From Caryophanales bacterium (GTDB lineage: Bacteria > Bacillota_I > Bacilli_A > RF39 > UBA660), in contig JAEELI010000006.1 of NCBI GenBank assembly GCA_016288795.1, forward strand, positions 1 to 52,649: a DNA stretch of 52,649 nucleotides, given 5' to 3'. The notes beneath the pieces are model-generated. The model saw nothing but the letters and a program-made list of their open reading frames with translations. It had not been told where the DNA came from and ran no database searches. The position numbers and the translations under genes are program-made. This document shows, in pieces, positions 15,962 to 25,049 of this stretch; position 1 is the first letter of the stretch; each line of letters opens with the position of its first letter.

Positions 15962-17189
15962 TGTCTTTTTTATTAAATTCTTTAGCTAATACCCCGTTGG
16001 ATAGAAGTATATCATAACTTTTAGGTTCAATTATTAAATCATATTCTCCCAAGTATTCACATATTTTAGAATTAAATCCTAATTTAAATCTATTTAAGCC
16101 ACTATACTTATTTTCGTTTTTAAAGTCTCCAACAACTCCATTTAAATTCAAGTAGTCATATTCATTCTTATAATAATTAATAATATTATAATGAAGATAA
16201 TAATTAGGAGCAAATCTTTTATAATTTTGATTATATCCGCTATAAAGAATTGATACAGTATTATTATGTTTAATACATATTGCTCCAGCTAAAACAACTC
16301 TATTATTCTCTTGCATACCCTTAGTAGCTTCTAAAATATCATTTTTATATGTAAGTATAGTTCTATCACTACTCATTTTGGCATTAATAACTTTGCTACT
16401 GTAATTATTAGCTATTAAATAATTCAATTTAGTATTTTTTTCTAATTCTTTATCATATGCATTTTGACTATTTTGTAAAAATGAATAATAATCTACAGTA
16501 ACTAAGAATAAATCAATATTATCGTCTTTAGAAAATACAGTCCACAAATCTTTATAAAAGAATTCTTCTCTATTAATTTTATTTTTTACTATTTCATAGA
16601 AATCACTTAAGAAACTATTGTCATATTTTTTAAACACTAATCCTTTTCTAGATCCTTTACGTATTTTATTTTTAGTATTCTTATCTATATCCATATCATT
16701 GAAATTATTTAAATCAATAATTGCATTAAATCTTGGTAAAGATGATTCAAAATATAAATTATCTTTAAGTTTTTTATAACCATAATTAGGAAGTATTTCT
16801 TTTAAAATACTATCACTATTATAAAATATTTCATTATTATTTAATTCTCCAATTATAATATTAGGATTTACTTTTATGAAAACAAAATTTTTAGCATAAT
16901 AATGCTCTTTTAATTTTTTAGTCCATTCTTCTAGTAATTCTTGATTATTATAATCTATAAGAAATCCTCTGGGAGCATAACCATAGAAGCATTTTATTCC
17001 GATGGGCTTGATTAAAATTAAAGAAGCCGCTTTAATAATGCCATATTCATCAATTAAACCAACTAAATCATAATCATAACCATGTTCTGCTGATAGCAAA
17101 CCATAGTTTATGGTTTGATAAAAGCTGCCCAATGGATGACTTTCAGAGAAGCTCTTAAACTCATCAACAGTTAATTCTCTAAATGTCAT
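15945..17189 (-). CDS. FemAB-family lipid II-linked peptide bridge aminoacyltransferase
   Basis: About 414 residues from the start at 17189, chosen because AAAGGAGG lies 8 bases upstream; the longer 437-residue frame has no ribosome site. Features of FemX/MurM-type proteins are visible: SHPLGSFYQTINYG near the N terminus, GYAPRGFLIDYNN, TKNKIRKGSRKGLVFK, VVLAGAICIKHNN-type strand followed by YSGYNQNYKRFAPNYYLHYNIINYY, and GLNRFKLGFNSKICEYLGEYDL. These enzymes use aminoacyl-tRNA to branch peptidoglycan precursors at the membrane. A -10 box for this strand lies at 17218-17223. Confidence 0.88.
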   Translation of the reverse strand: MTFRELTVDEFKSFSESHPLGSFYQTINYGLLSAEHGYDYDLVGLIDEYGIIKAASLILIKPIGIKCFYGYAPRGFLIDYNNQELLEEWTKKLKEHYYAKNFVFIKVNPNIIIGELNNNEIFYNSDSILKEILPNYGYKKLKDNLYFESSLPRFNAIIDLNNFNDMDIDKNTKNKIRKGSRKGLVFKKYDNSFLSDFYEIVKNKINREEFFYKDLWTVFSKDDNIDLFLVTVDYYSFLQNSQNAYDKELEKNTKLNYLIANNYSSKVINAKMSSDRTILTYKNDILEATKGMQENNRVVLAGAICIKHNNTVSILYSGYNQNYKRFAPNYYLHYNIINYYKNEYDYLNLNGVVGDFKNENKYSGLNRFKLGFNSKICEYLGEYDLIIEPKSYDILLSNGVLAKEFNKKDIKNAQ

Positions 17190-17217
17190 ACGAGTTACCT
17201 CCTTTTCATCGCTTAGT

Positions 17218-17223
17218 ATTATA
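17218..17223 (-). promoter_or_regulatory. -10 box of the FemAB gene
   Basis: TATAAT on the reverse strand, 28 bases upstream of the ATG, with an AAAGGAGG ribosome site between. It is divergent from the promoter at 17287. Confidence 0.6.
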
Positions 17224-17286
17224 GCACGAAAATATGTTTTTAAAAAGCAATTTTGCAAATTGATTGCTAAATGATTAGTAATCTAG

Positions 17287-17292
17287 TATAAT
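17287..17292 (+). promoter_or_regulatory. -10 box of the DUF308-like gene
   Basis: TATAAT ends only 15 bases before ATG 17308. The predicted transcript would begin at or next to the AGGTGA ribosome site. Confidence 0.6.
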
Positions 17293-17307
17293 TTAATAGG
17301 TGATATT

Positions 17308-17859
17308 ATGTTTGAAGTTCTATTTGGAAAAGTAAAGGGAGTTTTTAATCGCATCACGCTTATTTCATTAGTTTTTTCATTATTATGTGTTATTTCTGGA
17401 ATTATGTTTTTATCTAATTCTGAATTAAGTAATAGTGTAGTAGCAATTATAAGTGGAATCATATTAATAATAAATGGCGTCAATGTTGTTTATTCATATT
17501 TTGTTCGTAGAGATATTTCATTATTTAACAATAATTTAATATATGGAGCATTCTTAATAATAATTGGTATATTAGTTATTAGTATGCATAATATATTGAG
17601 GATATTATTAGCAATATATTTAATTATTGCTGGTATTCAAAAAATGAATATTGCATTAGTTCTTAGAAAATTTAATGAAGATTCATGGTTAATTACTTTA
17701 GTAATAGGAATATTATTTTGTGTAATAGCTATAGTTACTATATTAACTAATAATGATATGTTAGTTAAAGTTACAGGCATTTACTTACTTGGATACGGAC
17801 TTATTAATTTCATTAATGTTTTGTTATTAAGACGTCGTAGTGAAAACTTTTTGGTTTAG
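17308..17859 (+). CDS. DUF308/HdeD-like six-helix membrane protein
   Basis: 183 residues organised as three helical hairpins, each with a G-I/L-x-x-I-x-G pattern (IVAIISGIILIINGV, YGAFLIIIGILVI, LAIYLIIAGIQKM, LVIGILFCVIAIV). This is the DUF308 membrane repeat found in HdeD-like proteins. Function unknown, perhaps envelope or acid stress. A second DUF308 protein lies at 25039. It is transcribed alone. Confidence 0.75.
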   Translation: MFEVLFGKVKGVFNRITLISLVFSLLCVISGIMFLSNSELSNSVVAIISGIILIINGVNVVYSYFVRRDISLFNNNLIYGAFLIIIGILVISMHNILRILLAIYLIIAGIQKMNIALVLRKFNEDSWLITLVIGILFCVIAIVTILTNNDMLVKVTGIYLLGYGLINFINVLLLRRRSENFLV

Positions 17860-17860
17860 T

Positions 17861-17888
17861 AAATAGATGTGTAAAACATCTATTTTTT
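17861..17888 (+). terminator. Terminator of the DUF308-like gene
   Basis: AAATAGATGT (17861-17870) / ACATCTATTT (17876-17885), a perfect 10 bp stem, followed by T. Confidence 0.9.
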
Positions 17889-17889
17889 A

Positions 17890-17918
17890 TTGTTAAAGGG
17901 TTGCAATTTAGTTATACT
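17890..17918 (+). promoter_or_regulatory. Promoter of eno
   Basis: TTGTTA (17890-17895), 17-base spacer, TATACT (17913-17918). Confidence 0.65.
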
Positions 17919-17938
17919 AGATATGAAGGTGAAGTTTG

Positions 17939-19168
17939 ATGAATATAAAAGAAATCGTAGCAAGAGAGATACTAGATAGTAGAGGAAATCCAACCATAGA
18001 AGTAGAAATGACTCTTGCCAATAATATAAGTGCAGTAGCATCAGTTCCTAGTGGTGCTTCAACTGGCTCTAAAGAGGCTTTAGAGTTACGTGATGGTGAT
18101 TTATCTAGATATAATGGTAAAGGTGTCTTAAAAGCCGTAGAAAACGTTAATACAACTATTAGAAATGCTTTAATTGGGCAAAAATTAGATCAAGTTAGTG
18201 TTGATAAGACTTTATTAAAATTAGATGGAACTAAAAATAAGAGCAATTTGGGCGCAAATGCAATGTTGGCTGTTTCTTTAGCATCATTAAAATGCTTAGC
18301 AAAGTTGCAAAATAAAGAATTATTTGAATATATTACTTATGGAAAGGTTAGTTTACCAATTCCAATGATTAATATAATCAATGGCGGCGCTCATGCTGAT
18401 AATAGTTTAGATGTTCAAGAATTTATGATTGTACCTATAATAAAAGGAGAAGCCAAAAGAATTCAAGCCGCCTCTGAAATATTTCACACTCTAAAAAATA
18501 TATTAAAGAAGAAAGGGTTATCAACAGGAGTAGGCGATGAAGGAGGATTTGCTCCTAATTTATCTAAAACTACTGAGGCCTTGGATTTGATTTTAGATGC
18601 GATTAATGAAGCTAATTATAGACCTGGAAAGGAAGTTTTGATTGCTTTAGATGTTGCGGCCTCTGAGATATACGATAAAGAAAGTAATGCTTATAAAATA
18701 GATGGAAAATTATTGAATAGTAATGATTTAGTTAAATATTATATTGACTTAGTTAGAAATTATCCTATTATAAGTATCGAAGACCCATTTGAAGAAGGGG
18801 ATTTTGAAAGCTTAGCAGTTTTAACTAAACTAATTGGATCTAAAGTTATGTTAGTTGGAGATGATTATTTTTGTACTAATTCTGAACTATTGGAAGAAGG
18901 TATAAAAAGCAACGCTGGCAATGCAATATTACTTAAAGCCAATCAAATTGGAACAATTTCAGAGATGACAAAGACAATAATGGTTGCTAAGAAGAATAAT
19001 TATAAAACAATTATTTCACATCGAAGTGGCGAAACAGAGGATACCTTTATTGCTGATTTAGCTGTAGGTTTTGGTATACCATTTATCAAAACAGGATCAG
19101 TTTGTAGAGGAGAAAGAATAGCTAAATATAATAGATTAATGAAAATTGAGGATATATTAAACAAGTAG
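17939..19168 (+). CDS. eno: Enolase
   Basis: 409 residues, slightly shorter than the usual 430. It converts 2-phosphoglycerate to phosphoenolpyruvate. Conserved regions include AREILDSRGNPTIEVE, SGASTGSKEALELRDGD, the acid-base Glu in GDEGGFAPN, Mg ligands in ALDVAASE, SIEDPFEEGDF and VGDDYF, the catalytic Lys in LLKANQIGT and SHRSGETEDTFIADLAVG. TTG 17936 would add one Met, but ATG 17939 fits the AAGGTGAAG ribosome site. A small unknown gene follows 12 bases after its stop and is probably co-transcribed. Confidence 0.97.
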   Translation: MNIKEIVAREILDSRGNPTIEVEMTLANNISAVASVPSGASTGSKEALELRDGDLSRYNGKGVLKAVENVNTTIRNALIGQKLDQVSVDKTLLKLDGTKNKSNLGANAMLAVSLASLKCLAKLQNKELFEYITYGKVSLPIPMINIINGGAHADNSLDVQEFMIVPIIKGEAKRIQAASEIFHTLKNILKKKGLSTGVGDEGGFAPNLSKTTEALDLILDAINEANYRPGKEVLIALDVAASEIYDKESNAYKIDGKLLNSNDLVKYYIDLVRNYPIISIEDPFEEGDFESLAVLTKLIGSKVMLVGDDYFCTNSELLEEGIKSNAGNAILLKANQIGTISEMTKTIMVAKKNNYKTIISHRSGETEDTFIADLAVGFGIPFIKTGSVCRGERIAKYNRLMKIEDILNK

Positions 19169-19180
19169 GAAGGAGAACAC

Positions 19181-19468
19181 ATGGGAAGTTTTGAGGATAT
19201 TTTTACAGCCCAAAACAATGTAAACGCTAAAGTTGGAGAAATTATGGGGCTGTTATGGACTAGGATTCAAGAGAATCCAGAAGATGAGTTTAATCAATAT
19301 TTAATGAAGTCATTGCAAGATGTTGCAATATCTTTAATTGATTGTCAAAGAGAATTAACTTCAGCATATTGTAAAGATGATTACAAAGAGACCGTTTTAA
19401 GTGGTTTAGATGATGAAGAAAATCGATTAAATGCGGCAATTAGTTATACAAATGGAGTTATAAAATAA
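19181..19468 (+). CDS. Hypothetical small helical protein co-transcribed with eno
   Basis: 95 residues, acidic and predicted mostly helical (MGSFEDIFTAQNNVNAKVG ...). It has two cysteines (in LIDCQREL and SAYCKDD) and no membrane segment. A strong GGAAGGAG ribosome site precedes the ATG, 12 bases after the eno stop. I do not recognise a family. No clear terminator follows; a T-rich stretch lies before the next promoter. Confidence 0.7.
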   Translation: MGSFEDIFTAQNNVNAKVGEIMGLLWTRIQENPEDEFNQYLMKSLQDVAISLIDCQRELTSAYCKDDYKETVLSGLDDEENRLNAAISYTNGVIK

Positions 19469-19487
19469 CTTCTTTTTTTTGTTAAAA

Positions 19488-19516
19488 TAGACTTTTATTT
19501 AACTTTATTTTATAAT
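19488..19516 (+). promoter_or_regulatory. Promoter of the pyruvate oxidoreductase gene
   Basis: TAGACT (19488-19493), 17-base spacer, TATAAT (19511-19516); the -10 ends 15 bases before the ATG, with TTGGTGA between. Confidence 0.7.
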
Positions 19517-19531
19517 GATATTGGTGATTGT

Positions 19532-22500
19532 ATGAAAAAAACTGTTGATGGTAATAATGCTTGTAGTAGAGTTGCATATCTATTTAGCGAGATATCAAGC
19601 ATTTATCCAATAACTCCATCAAGCCCAATGGCTTCGAATATTGATAAACTTAGTTCTACTGATTTAAAAAACATTTTTGGTAGTTGGACTAAGGTAGTTG
19701 AAATGCAAAGCGAAGCTGGAGCAGCTGGGGCTCTACATGGAGCTTTGCTCTCAGGTTCTTTGGCATCTACATTTACCTCTAGTCAAGGATTATTACTAAT
19801 GATTCCTAATATGTATAAAATAGCTGGAGAATGTTTACCTGGAGTAATTCATGTAGCATCAAGAACAGTTGCTACTCATGCTTTATCAATTTTTGGTGAT
19901 CACTCTGATATATATGCAACAAGACAAACTGGATTTTGTATGTTATCATCATCCAATGTTTTTGATGCTCAAAATTTAGCTGCAGTAGCGCATTTATCTG
20001 CCATAAAAGGTAGCCTTCCATTCATTCATTTCTTTGATGGTTTTAGAACTAGTCACGAATTAAATACAATTGAGTCCATAGATGATAAAGATTTATTAAA
20101 ATTAGTTCCTTGGAAAGAAATTAATGAATTTAAAAAGAAGAGTTTGAATGTTTCTCATGATGTTCAATATGGTATGGCTGAAAATGAAGATATTTATTTT
20201 CAAACAGTTGAAGCCAGAAATGAACTTTATAATAATATGCCTGATATAGTTAATAGTTATATGGAAAGTATAAATGAAGTTATGAAAACTGATTATCATC
20301 CATTTAATTATTATGGCGCTAAGAATGCTCAAAATATAATTATAGCAATGGGAAGTGTTACTGAAACAATAAAATTAGTAGTGGATGAAATAAATAAAAA
20401 TGGTGGATCAGTAGGTATGATTAATGTTCATTTATATCGTCCATTTAGTCAAAAGTATTTATTAGATGTTTTACCTAGTTCTGTTAAAAAAATTGCTGTT
20501 TTAGATAGAACTAAAGAATCTGGTAGTCCTGGAGAACCATTATACTTAGATATCTTAGGAGCATTAAAAGATAAAGATATTGAAATAGTTGGAGGAAGAT
20601 ATGGCTTATCAAGCAAAAATACTACTCCATCAGATATTTATAGTGTTTATGAAATGCTTAATAATAAATTAAAGAATAATTTTACAATAGGCATAGAAGA
20701 TGATGTAACTAATCTAAGTTTAGATAAAAAAATAATTAATATTAAATTAGACTGTGAAGAAGCTAAAATATATGGCTTTGGTTCTGATGGAATGGTTAGT
20801 GCTAGTAAAGAACTATTAAAGATTATTTCTGAAGAAGATAAATATGTTCAAGGCTATTTTGAATATGACTCTAAAAAGTCTGGAGGAGTTACTGTATCTA
20901 ATTTAAGATGGAGTTCAAATAAAATAGATGCTCCATTCTATGTTTTAAATCCTAAGTTAGTTGTAGTAACTAAAGAAGAATATTTCCATAAGTTTAATTG
21001 CTTACATGATATTGAAGATAAAGGAATATTGCTTATTAATACTCCTAAAAAAGAAGAAGAGTTAAATAACTATTTGCCTAATGATATTAAAAAAATATTA
21101 TTAGATAAAGATATTAAAGTATATTATATAGATGCTTCTAAAATAGCTAAAGATAATAATATAAATGGTAAAATTAGTAAGATAATGGAATTACTAATAT
21201 TGAATTTATTAAATGTTAAAGATGGAATTAAAATAATAAGTGAATTAATAAAAGAATCATTTAAGAGTAAAGGCGAAGAAGTAATAAACAATAATATTAA
21301 TTCAATTAATATGGCTTTAGAAAACTTAAAAGTTTTAGATAAAGTTTCCTTAACTGATGAGCCCGTGAAACTAAAGAAAAACATCTATGATAGAATTAAT
21401 GCTAGATTAGGTAACGAAATAAAGGTAAGTGAATTGATTCCATTTAGAAATGGTGCTTTTCCATGTGATTTAAGTAAATATGAAAAAAGAAAGACTGCTT
21501 ATGAAGTTCCTTTATGGAATCCTGAGAAATGTATTGAATGTGGAATGTGTAATATAGTTTGCCCTCATGGAGTTATAAGACCATTATTATTAAAAGAAGA
21601 TGTTGGAAAACCAAGTATAATAAATAAAGAATATAACTATTATTTAGCTATATCTGAATATGATTGTACTAACTGTGGTTTATGTATTAAAAATTGTCCA
21701 ACTAAATCTTTAAGTTTTGGTTTAGGAAATAAAAATAATAGAAAAATAGTTGAAAAATATTTTGAAAACTATGAAAATCCTAAAGTTTTAGATAAGTATA
21801 ATGTTAAAGGAGCAAGCTTTGAAAAAAGTGAGTTTAAATTCCATGGTGCTTGCGCTGGTTGTGGTGAAACACCATACATAAAATTATTAACTCAATTATA
21901 TGGACAAGAATTAGTAATAGCGAATGCCACTGGCTGTTCATCAATATATGGTGGAAGTGTTCCATCAACACCATATAATATTCCTTGGGCAAATTCTTTA
22001 TTTGAGGATAATGCAGAATTTGCACTGGGCATACATTTATCATATGAAAATCAAAGAGATAGAATAAAAGATATAATCTTAAATAGTATTGAATCTGTAG
22101 ATAAAGAAGTAAAAAGTTCTTATCAAAAATGGTTAGATAATATTAATGATTCTAAAATAACCTTAGAAGTTAAAGAAGAACTAAAAGGAAAAGATATTCC
22201 AAAAGAATTAAAAGAATTATTAGATTATGTTCCATCTAGAGTAGTCTGGGCAGTTGGTGGAGATGGCTGGGCATATGACATTGGCTTTGGAGGATTAGAC
22301 CATGTTATGAATCAAAATAAGAACATTAAGTGCTTAATTCTAGATACCGAAGTTTATTCAAATACAGGTGGCCAAATGAGTAAAGCAAGTAATATGGGTG
22401 CTGTGGCAGAATTTGCTAATTTAGGTAAAAGAACTACTAAAAAAGATTTATTTAGAATAGCTATGGCTTATCCAAATTGCTATGTTGCAAGCATTGCTAT

Positions 22501-22870
22501 GGGAGCTAATCCAATGCACACAATCAAAGTATTTAAAGAAGCTATGGAACATAATGGTCCAGCAATCATAATTGCTTATTCTCCGTGTGTAGAACATGGT
22601 ATTAAATCTGGTATGTCTTGTTCTGTAAGCGAAGGTAAATTAGCGGTAGATGTAGGTTATCAATTGTTAATGAGATATAATCCTGAAGAAGAAAAATTAT
22701 ATTTAGATAGTAAGGAACCTAACTTTGATAGATATGAAGAATTTTTAAATAATGAAGTTAGATTTAATGCATTGAAAATTAAAGATAAAGATTTAGCTAA
22801 AGAATTACTAACTAGTCAAAAAGAATATGCTATTAAAAGATATAACTATTATAAAAAAATGGTAGATTAA
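19532..22870 (+). CDS. nifJ: Pyruvate:ferredoxin (flavodoxin) oxidoreductase
   Basis: 1112 residues in one chain, slightly short for NifJ/PFOR (about 1170). It oxidatively decarboxylates pyruvate to acetyl-CoA with ferredoxin or flavodoxin as acceptor, the central step of anaerobic fermentation. Domain I starts with YPITPSSPMA; the gamma domain is central; two 4Fe-4S clusters are visible as CIECGMCNIVC (about 666) and CTNCGLCIKNC (about 711); the C-terminal TPP domain has CAGCGETPY (about 773), NATGCSSIYGGS, GGDGWAYDIGFGGLDH (about 909) and YSNTGGQMSKAS. All cofactor motifs are present, so the shorter length is not a truncation of the active parts. Confidence 0.96.
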   Translation: MKKTVDGNNACSRVAYLFSEISSIYPITPSSPMASNIDKLSSTDLKNIFGSWTKVVEMQSEAGAAGALHGALLSGSLASTFTSSQGLLLMIPNMYKIAGECLPGVIHVASRTVATHALSIFGDHSDIYATRQTGFCMLSSSNVFDAQNLAAVAHLSAIKGSLPFIHFFDGFRTSHELNTIESIDDKDLLKLVPWKEINEFKKKSLNVSHDVQYGMAENEDIYFQTVEARNELYNNMPDIVNSYMESINEVMKTDYHPFNYYGAKNAQNIIIAMGSVTETIKLVVDEINKNGGSVGMINVHLYRPFSQKYLLDVLPSSVKKIAVLDRTKESGSPGEPLYLDILGALKDKDIEIVGGRYGLSSKNTTPSDIYSVYEMLNNKLKNNFTIGIEDDVTNLSLDKKIINIKLDCEEAKIYGFGSDGMVSASKELLKIISEEDKYVQGYFEYDSKKSGGVTVSNLRWSSNKIDAPFYVLNPKLVVVTKEEYFHKFNCLHDIEDKGILLINTPKKEEELNNYLPNDIKKILLDKDIKVYYIDASKIAKDNNINGKISKIMELLILNLLNVKDGIKIISELIKESFKSKGEEVINNNINSINMALENLKVLDKVSLTDEPVKLKKNIYDRINARLGNEIKVSELIPFRNGAFPCDLSKYEKRKTAYEVPLWNPEKCIECGMCNIVCPHGVIRPLLLKEDVGKPSIINKEYNYYLAISEYDCTNCGLCIKNCPTKSLSFGLGNKNNRKIVEKYFENYENPKVLDKYNVKGASFEKSEFKFHGACAGCGETPYIKLLTQLYGQELVIANATGCSSIYGGSVPSTPYNIPWANSLFEDNAEFALGIHLSYENQRDRIKDIILNSIESVDKEVKSSYQKWLDNINDSKITLEVKEELKGKDIPKELKELLDYVPSRVVWAVGGDGWAYDIGFGGLDHVMNQNKNIKCLILDTEVYSNTGGQMSKASNMGAVAEFANLGKRTTKKDLFRIAMAYPNCYVASIAMGANPMHTIKVFKEAMEHNGPAIIIAYSPCVEHGIKSGMSCSVSEGKLAVDVGYQLLMRYNPEEEKLYLDSKEPNFDRYEEFLNNEVRFNALKIKDKDLAKELLTSQKEYAIKRYNYYKKMVD

Positions 22871-22888
22871 TAATCTATCATTTTTATT
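22858..22888 (+). terminator. Probable terminator of the pyruvate oxidoreductase gene
   Basis: ATGGTAGATT-aat-AATCTATCAT hairpin spanning the TAA stop, followed by TTTTTATTTT. Confidence 0.75.
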
Positions 22889-22908
22889 TTTAAATAAATA
22901 AAAAAAAC

Positions 22909-22994
22909 GAGAGCATATTAACTTATGCTCTCAAAGAATAAAAAGGGGTTGACTAGTGTGATACTAGCTCCAATCCGAGGTTTTCTCGAATTGG
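22909..22994 (-). ncRNA. Three-hairpin 3' region ending in a terminator; possible 3'-UTR RNA
   Basis: On the reverse strand, after the FAD gene stop, the order is CCAAT-t-CGAG / CTCG-g-ATTGG (22970-22994), CTAGT / ACTAG (22953-22967), then GAGAGCATA / TATGCTCTC (22909-22932) followed by G and eight T. The last hairpin is a strong intrinsic terminator. The two upstream hairpins are more than a terminator needs and could be a processed 3'-end RNA or stability element. No family recognised. Confidence 0.45.
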
Positions 22995-23005
22995 TGATTA
23001 TTATC

Positions 23006-24445
23006 CTAATCGATTTTATTCACTTTGTCAACAATTTTTATCTCTTTTTTTTTAACTTTTTTTTCACGCTCTAAAATATCCCTTGCGGCCACTAATCCAG
23101 TGGCTCCAGCTGCAACAATATTTCCAGCTTTTCCAGCTCCATCTCCGACAAAATACATGTTATAATCTTCTAATTTCATTTTATTATCTGTAGTAATTTC
23201 ATTACTAAAAAATTTTATTTCTGGACCATATAATAATGTTTCGCCATTATTGACTCCAGGGATAATTTTATCTAATGTTTCTAATCCCTCTAAGATGTTT
23301 TTAATTATTCTATGAGGAAGAACTAAAGCAAGATCACCTGCAACTACATCTTTTAAAGTTGGCTCCACAAATCCTTTATTGATTCTTTCTATAGTACTTC
23401 TTCTACCCATTCTTAAATCTCTTAATGATTGAACAATAGGTTTTCCATCTCCTAAGGTATTTGCTATCTTAGCAATTGATTCACCATATTCCCTTGTATT
23501 AGTTACCGGATGTGTTAAATTAACTTTAGAAATGAAAGCAAAATTAGAATTATTTGATTTTGTGTCTTTTAATGCATGACCATTTACACATATGTAGCCA
23601 TAATAATTTTCTTTAGTAACAAATCCTTCAGGATTAGTACAAAATGTTCTTATTTGATCATTATATGTATCGGTTCTAATAAATATAGTTGGATCATAAA
23701 TAGTTGAACATATTCTTTTTAATATTTCTTTTCTTACTTCAACTCTAACACCAATCTCAATACTTTGAGATACATAAGGTATATTATATTTATCTGCTAA
23801 TTCTTGCACCCATTTAGCTCCAGTTCTGCCTGGGGCTACAATGACATATTTAGATTTAATAACAATATCTTTTTTCTTGGATTTATACACAACATTAAAT
23901 ATATCATCCTTATATTCAATATCTGTTACTTCAGCTCTTTCTAGTAATTCAACACCTTTATCTTTTAGATAATTAGTCCAATTATCAATATACTCAGGTA
24001 AATGATCGCTTCCTAAATGCTTTTGCTTAATAATCAATAAATTAGCGCCAACTTTAGCAATTTCTTCTTGTATTTTTCTAGCTTCATCCATATTAGTAGG
24101 ATAGGCATCACTATCCATACCAAATTTATTAAAAATTGCTTCAGTATCATCTATTAATTTATTTGCTTCAGATATACTCATATATTTAAATAAATCAGAT
24201 TTTCCTAATTTAGGAATGAAGTTTAATTTTCCATCAGAAAATGTTCCAGCTCCTCCATAACCAGAAAGAATTCCACAAGGTTGGCAGTTAACACATTTTC
24301 CAGTTATTTTCATAGGGCAGGTCCTATGGTTAGCAAAAGAACCTTGATCTAATAGCAATATCTTTAAATTTTTATTATTTTCAATTAATTCGTAGGCGGC
24401 AAATAATCCTGCAGGACCTGCCCCGACAATAGTTACATCAAACAT
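23006..24445 (-). CDS. FAD-dependent oxidoreductase (COG2509-type)
   Basis: 479 residues. The N-terminal Rossmann motif VTIVGAGPAGLFAAYEL binds FAD, and the C-terminal MYFVGDGAGKAGNIVAAGATG is the second FAD-contact motif. A cysteine cluster at C43, C51, C54 and C57 (TCPMKITGKCVNCQPC) is typical of this uncharacterised dehydrogenase group and may bind metal or Fe-S. GMRMGRRSTIE-like RDLRMGRRSTIERIN is also conserved. Substrate unknown. AGGAGG stands 5 bases before the ATG. It converges on the pyruvate oxidoreductase gene and ends in a structured terminator region. Confidence 0.85.
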   Translation of the reverse strand: MFDVTIVGAGPAGLFAAYELIENNKNLKILLLDQGSFANHRTCPMKITGKCVNCQPCGILSGYGGAGTFSDGKLNFIPKLGKSDLFKYMSISEANKLIDDTEAIFNKFGMDSDAYPTNMDEARKIQEEIAKVGANLLIIKQKHLGSDHLPEYIDNWTNYLKDKGVELLERAEVTDIEYKDDIFNVVYKSKKKDIVIKSKYVIVAPGRTGAKWVQELADKYNIPYVSQSIEIGVRVEVRKEILKRICSTIYDPTIFIRTDTYNDQIRTFCTNPEGFVTKENYYGYICVNGHALKDTKSNNSNFAFISKVNLTHPVTNTREYGESIAKIANTLGDGKPIVQSLRDLRMGRRSTIERINKGFVEPTLKDVVAGDLALVLPHRIIKNILEGLETLDKIIPGVNNGETLLYGPEIKFFSNEITTDNKMKLEDYNMYFVGDGAGKAGNIVAAGATGLVAARDILEREKKVKKKEIKIVDKVNKID

Positions 24446-24560
24446 AATAACCTCCTAAAACACTCTATATTTTATCATATAAATTATTATAATTATAGAT
24501 GGTGTTTTATATTTGATATAATTATAAAAAGATTGTATAATCTAATTGAGGAGAATAATT

Positions 24561-25049
24561 ATGGAGTTTAAGAGTGATAAACGTTTAAGATATCTTTATT
24601 TATTATTTTTATGGGGTTCTTTTCTATTATGTATGATTTTATTCACTACGTTAATAGTTAATCATTATCAATATTGTTTATTTCTTGTTATTTTAATATT
24701 TATAATTACTTTAAATTTGTTGAAAATATTGAGATTCGAAAAAATTATTTATAATGATAATAAGAAGATTATTGAGATTTATACGCATTATAATGAACAT
24801 GATAATGCAAAAGATTTTGGCGCATGTAAAAGTGAATATAAAATAGTTAAAGTTAATAAGATTATCAAACTAATAAGTTTTTCTATACTTAAGGGCGAGT
24901 TTGAATTAACTAGAGAGATGAAAGATAATTTAAAGGGAGATCTTGAAACTAAATCCAAAGGAGTTAAAACTGTAGTTATTCCTAGAATGATTGAAAAAGA
25001 AAAAGAATTATTAGGTATGTTGGAAAAGGAGTTAAACAATGAAAAATAA
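24561..25049 (+). CDS. Hypothetical protein with two membrane helices
   Basis: 162 residues from ATG 24561; an upstream TTG at 24546 overlaps the GAGGAG ribosome site and is rejected. A basic N terminus is followed by two hydrophobic segments (about 13-35 and 40-60), then a charged cytoplasmic C-terminal part with conserved-looking TKSKGVKTVVIPRMIEKE. I do not recognise the family. Its last 11 bases overlap the start of the DUF308 gene, so the two are translationally coupled, with mscS as third gene. Confidence 0.72.
   Translation: MEFKSDKRLRYLYLLFLWGSFLLCMILFTTLIVNHYQYCLFLVILIFIITLNLLKILRFEKIIYNDNKKIIEIYTHYNEHDNAKDFGACKSEYKIVKVNKIIKLISFSILKGEFELTREMKDNLKGDLETKSKGVKTVVIPRMIEKEKELLGMLEKELNNEK

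Noticed and set aside
19532-22870. Truncated pyruvate oxidoreductase
   Set aside because: It is about 60 residues short of typical, but both Fe-S clusters and all TPP motifs are present and the ends align.
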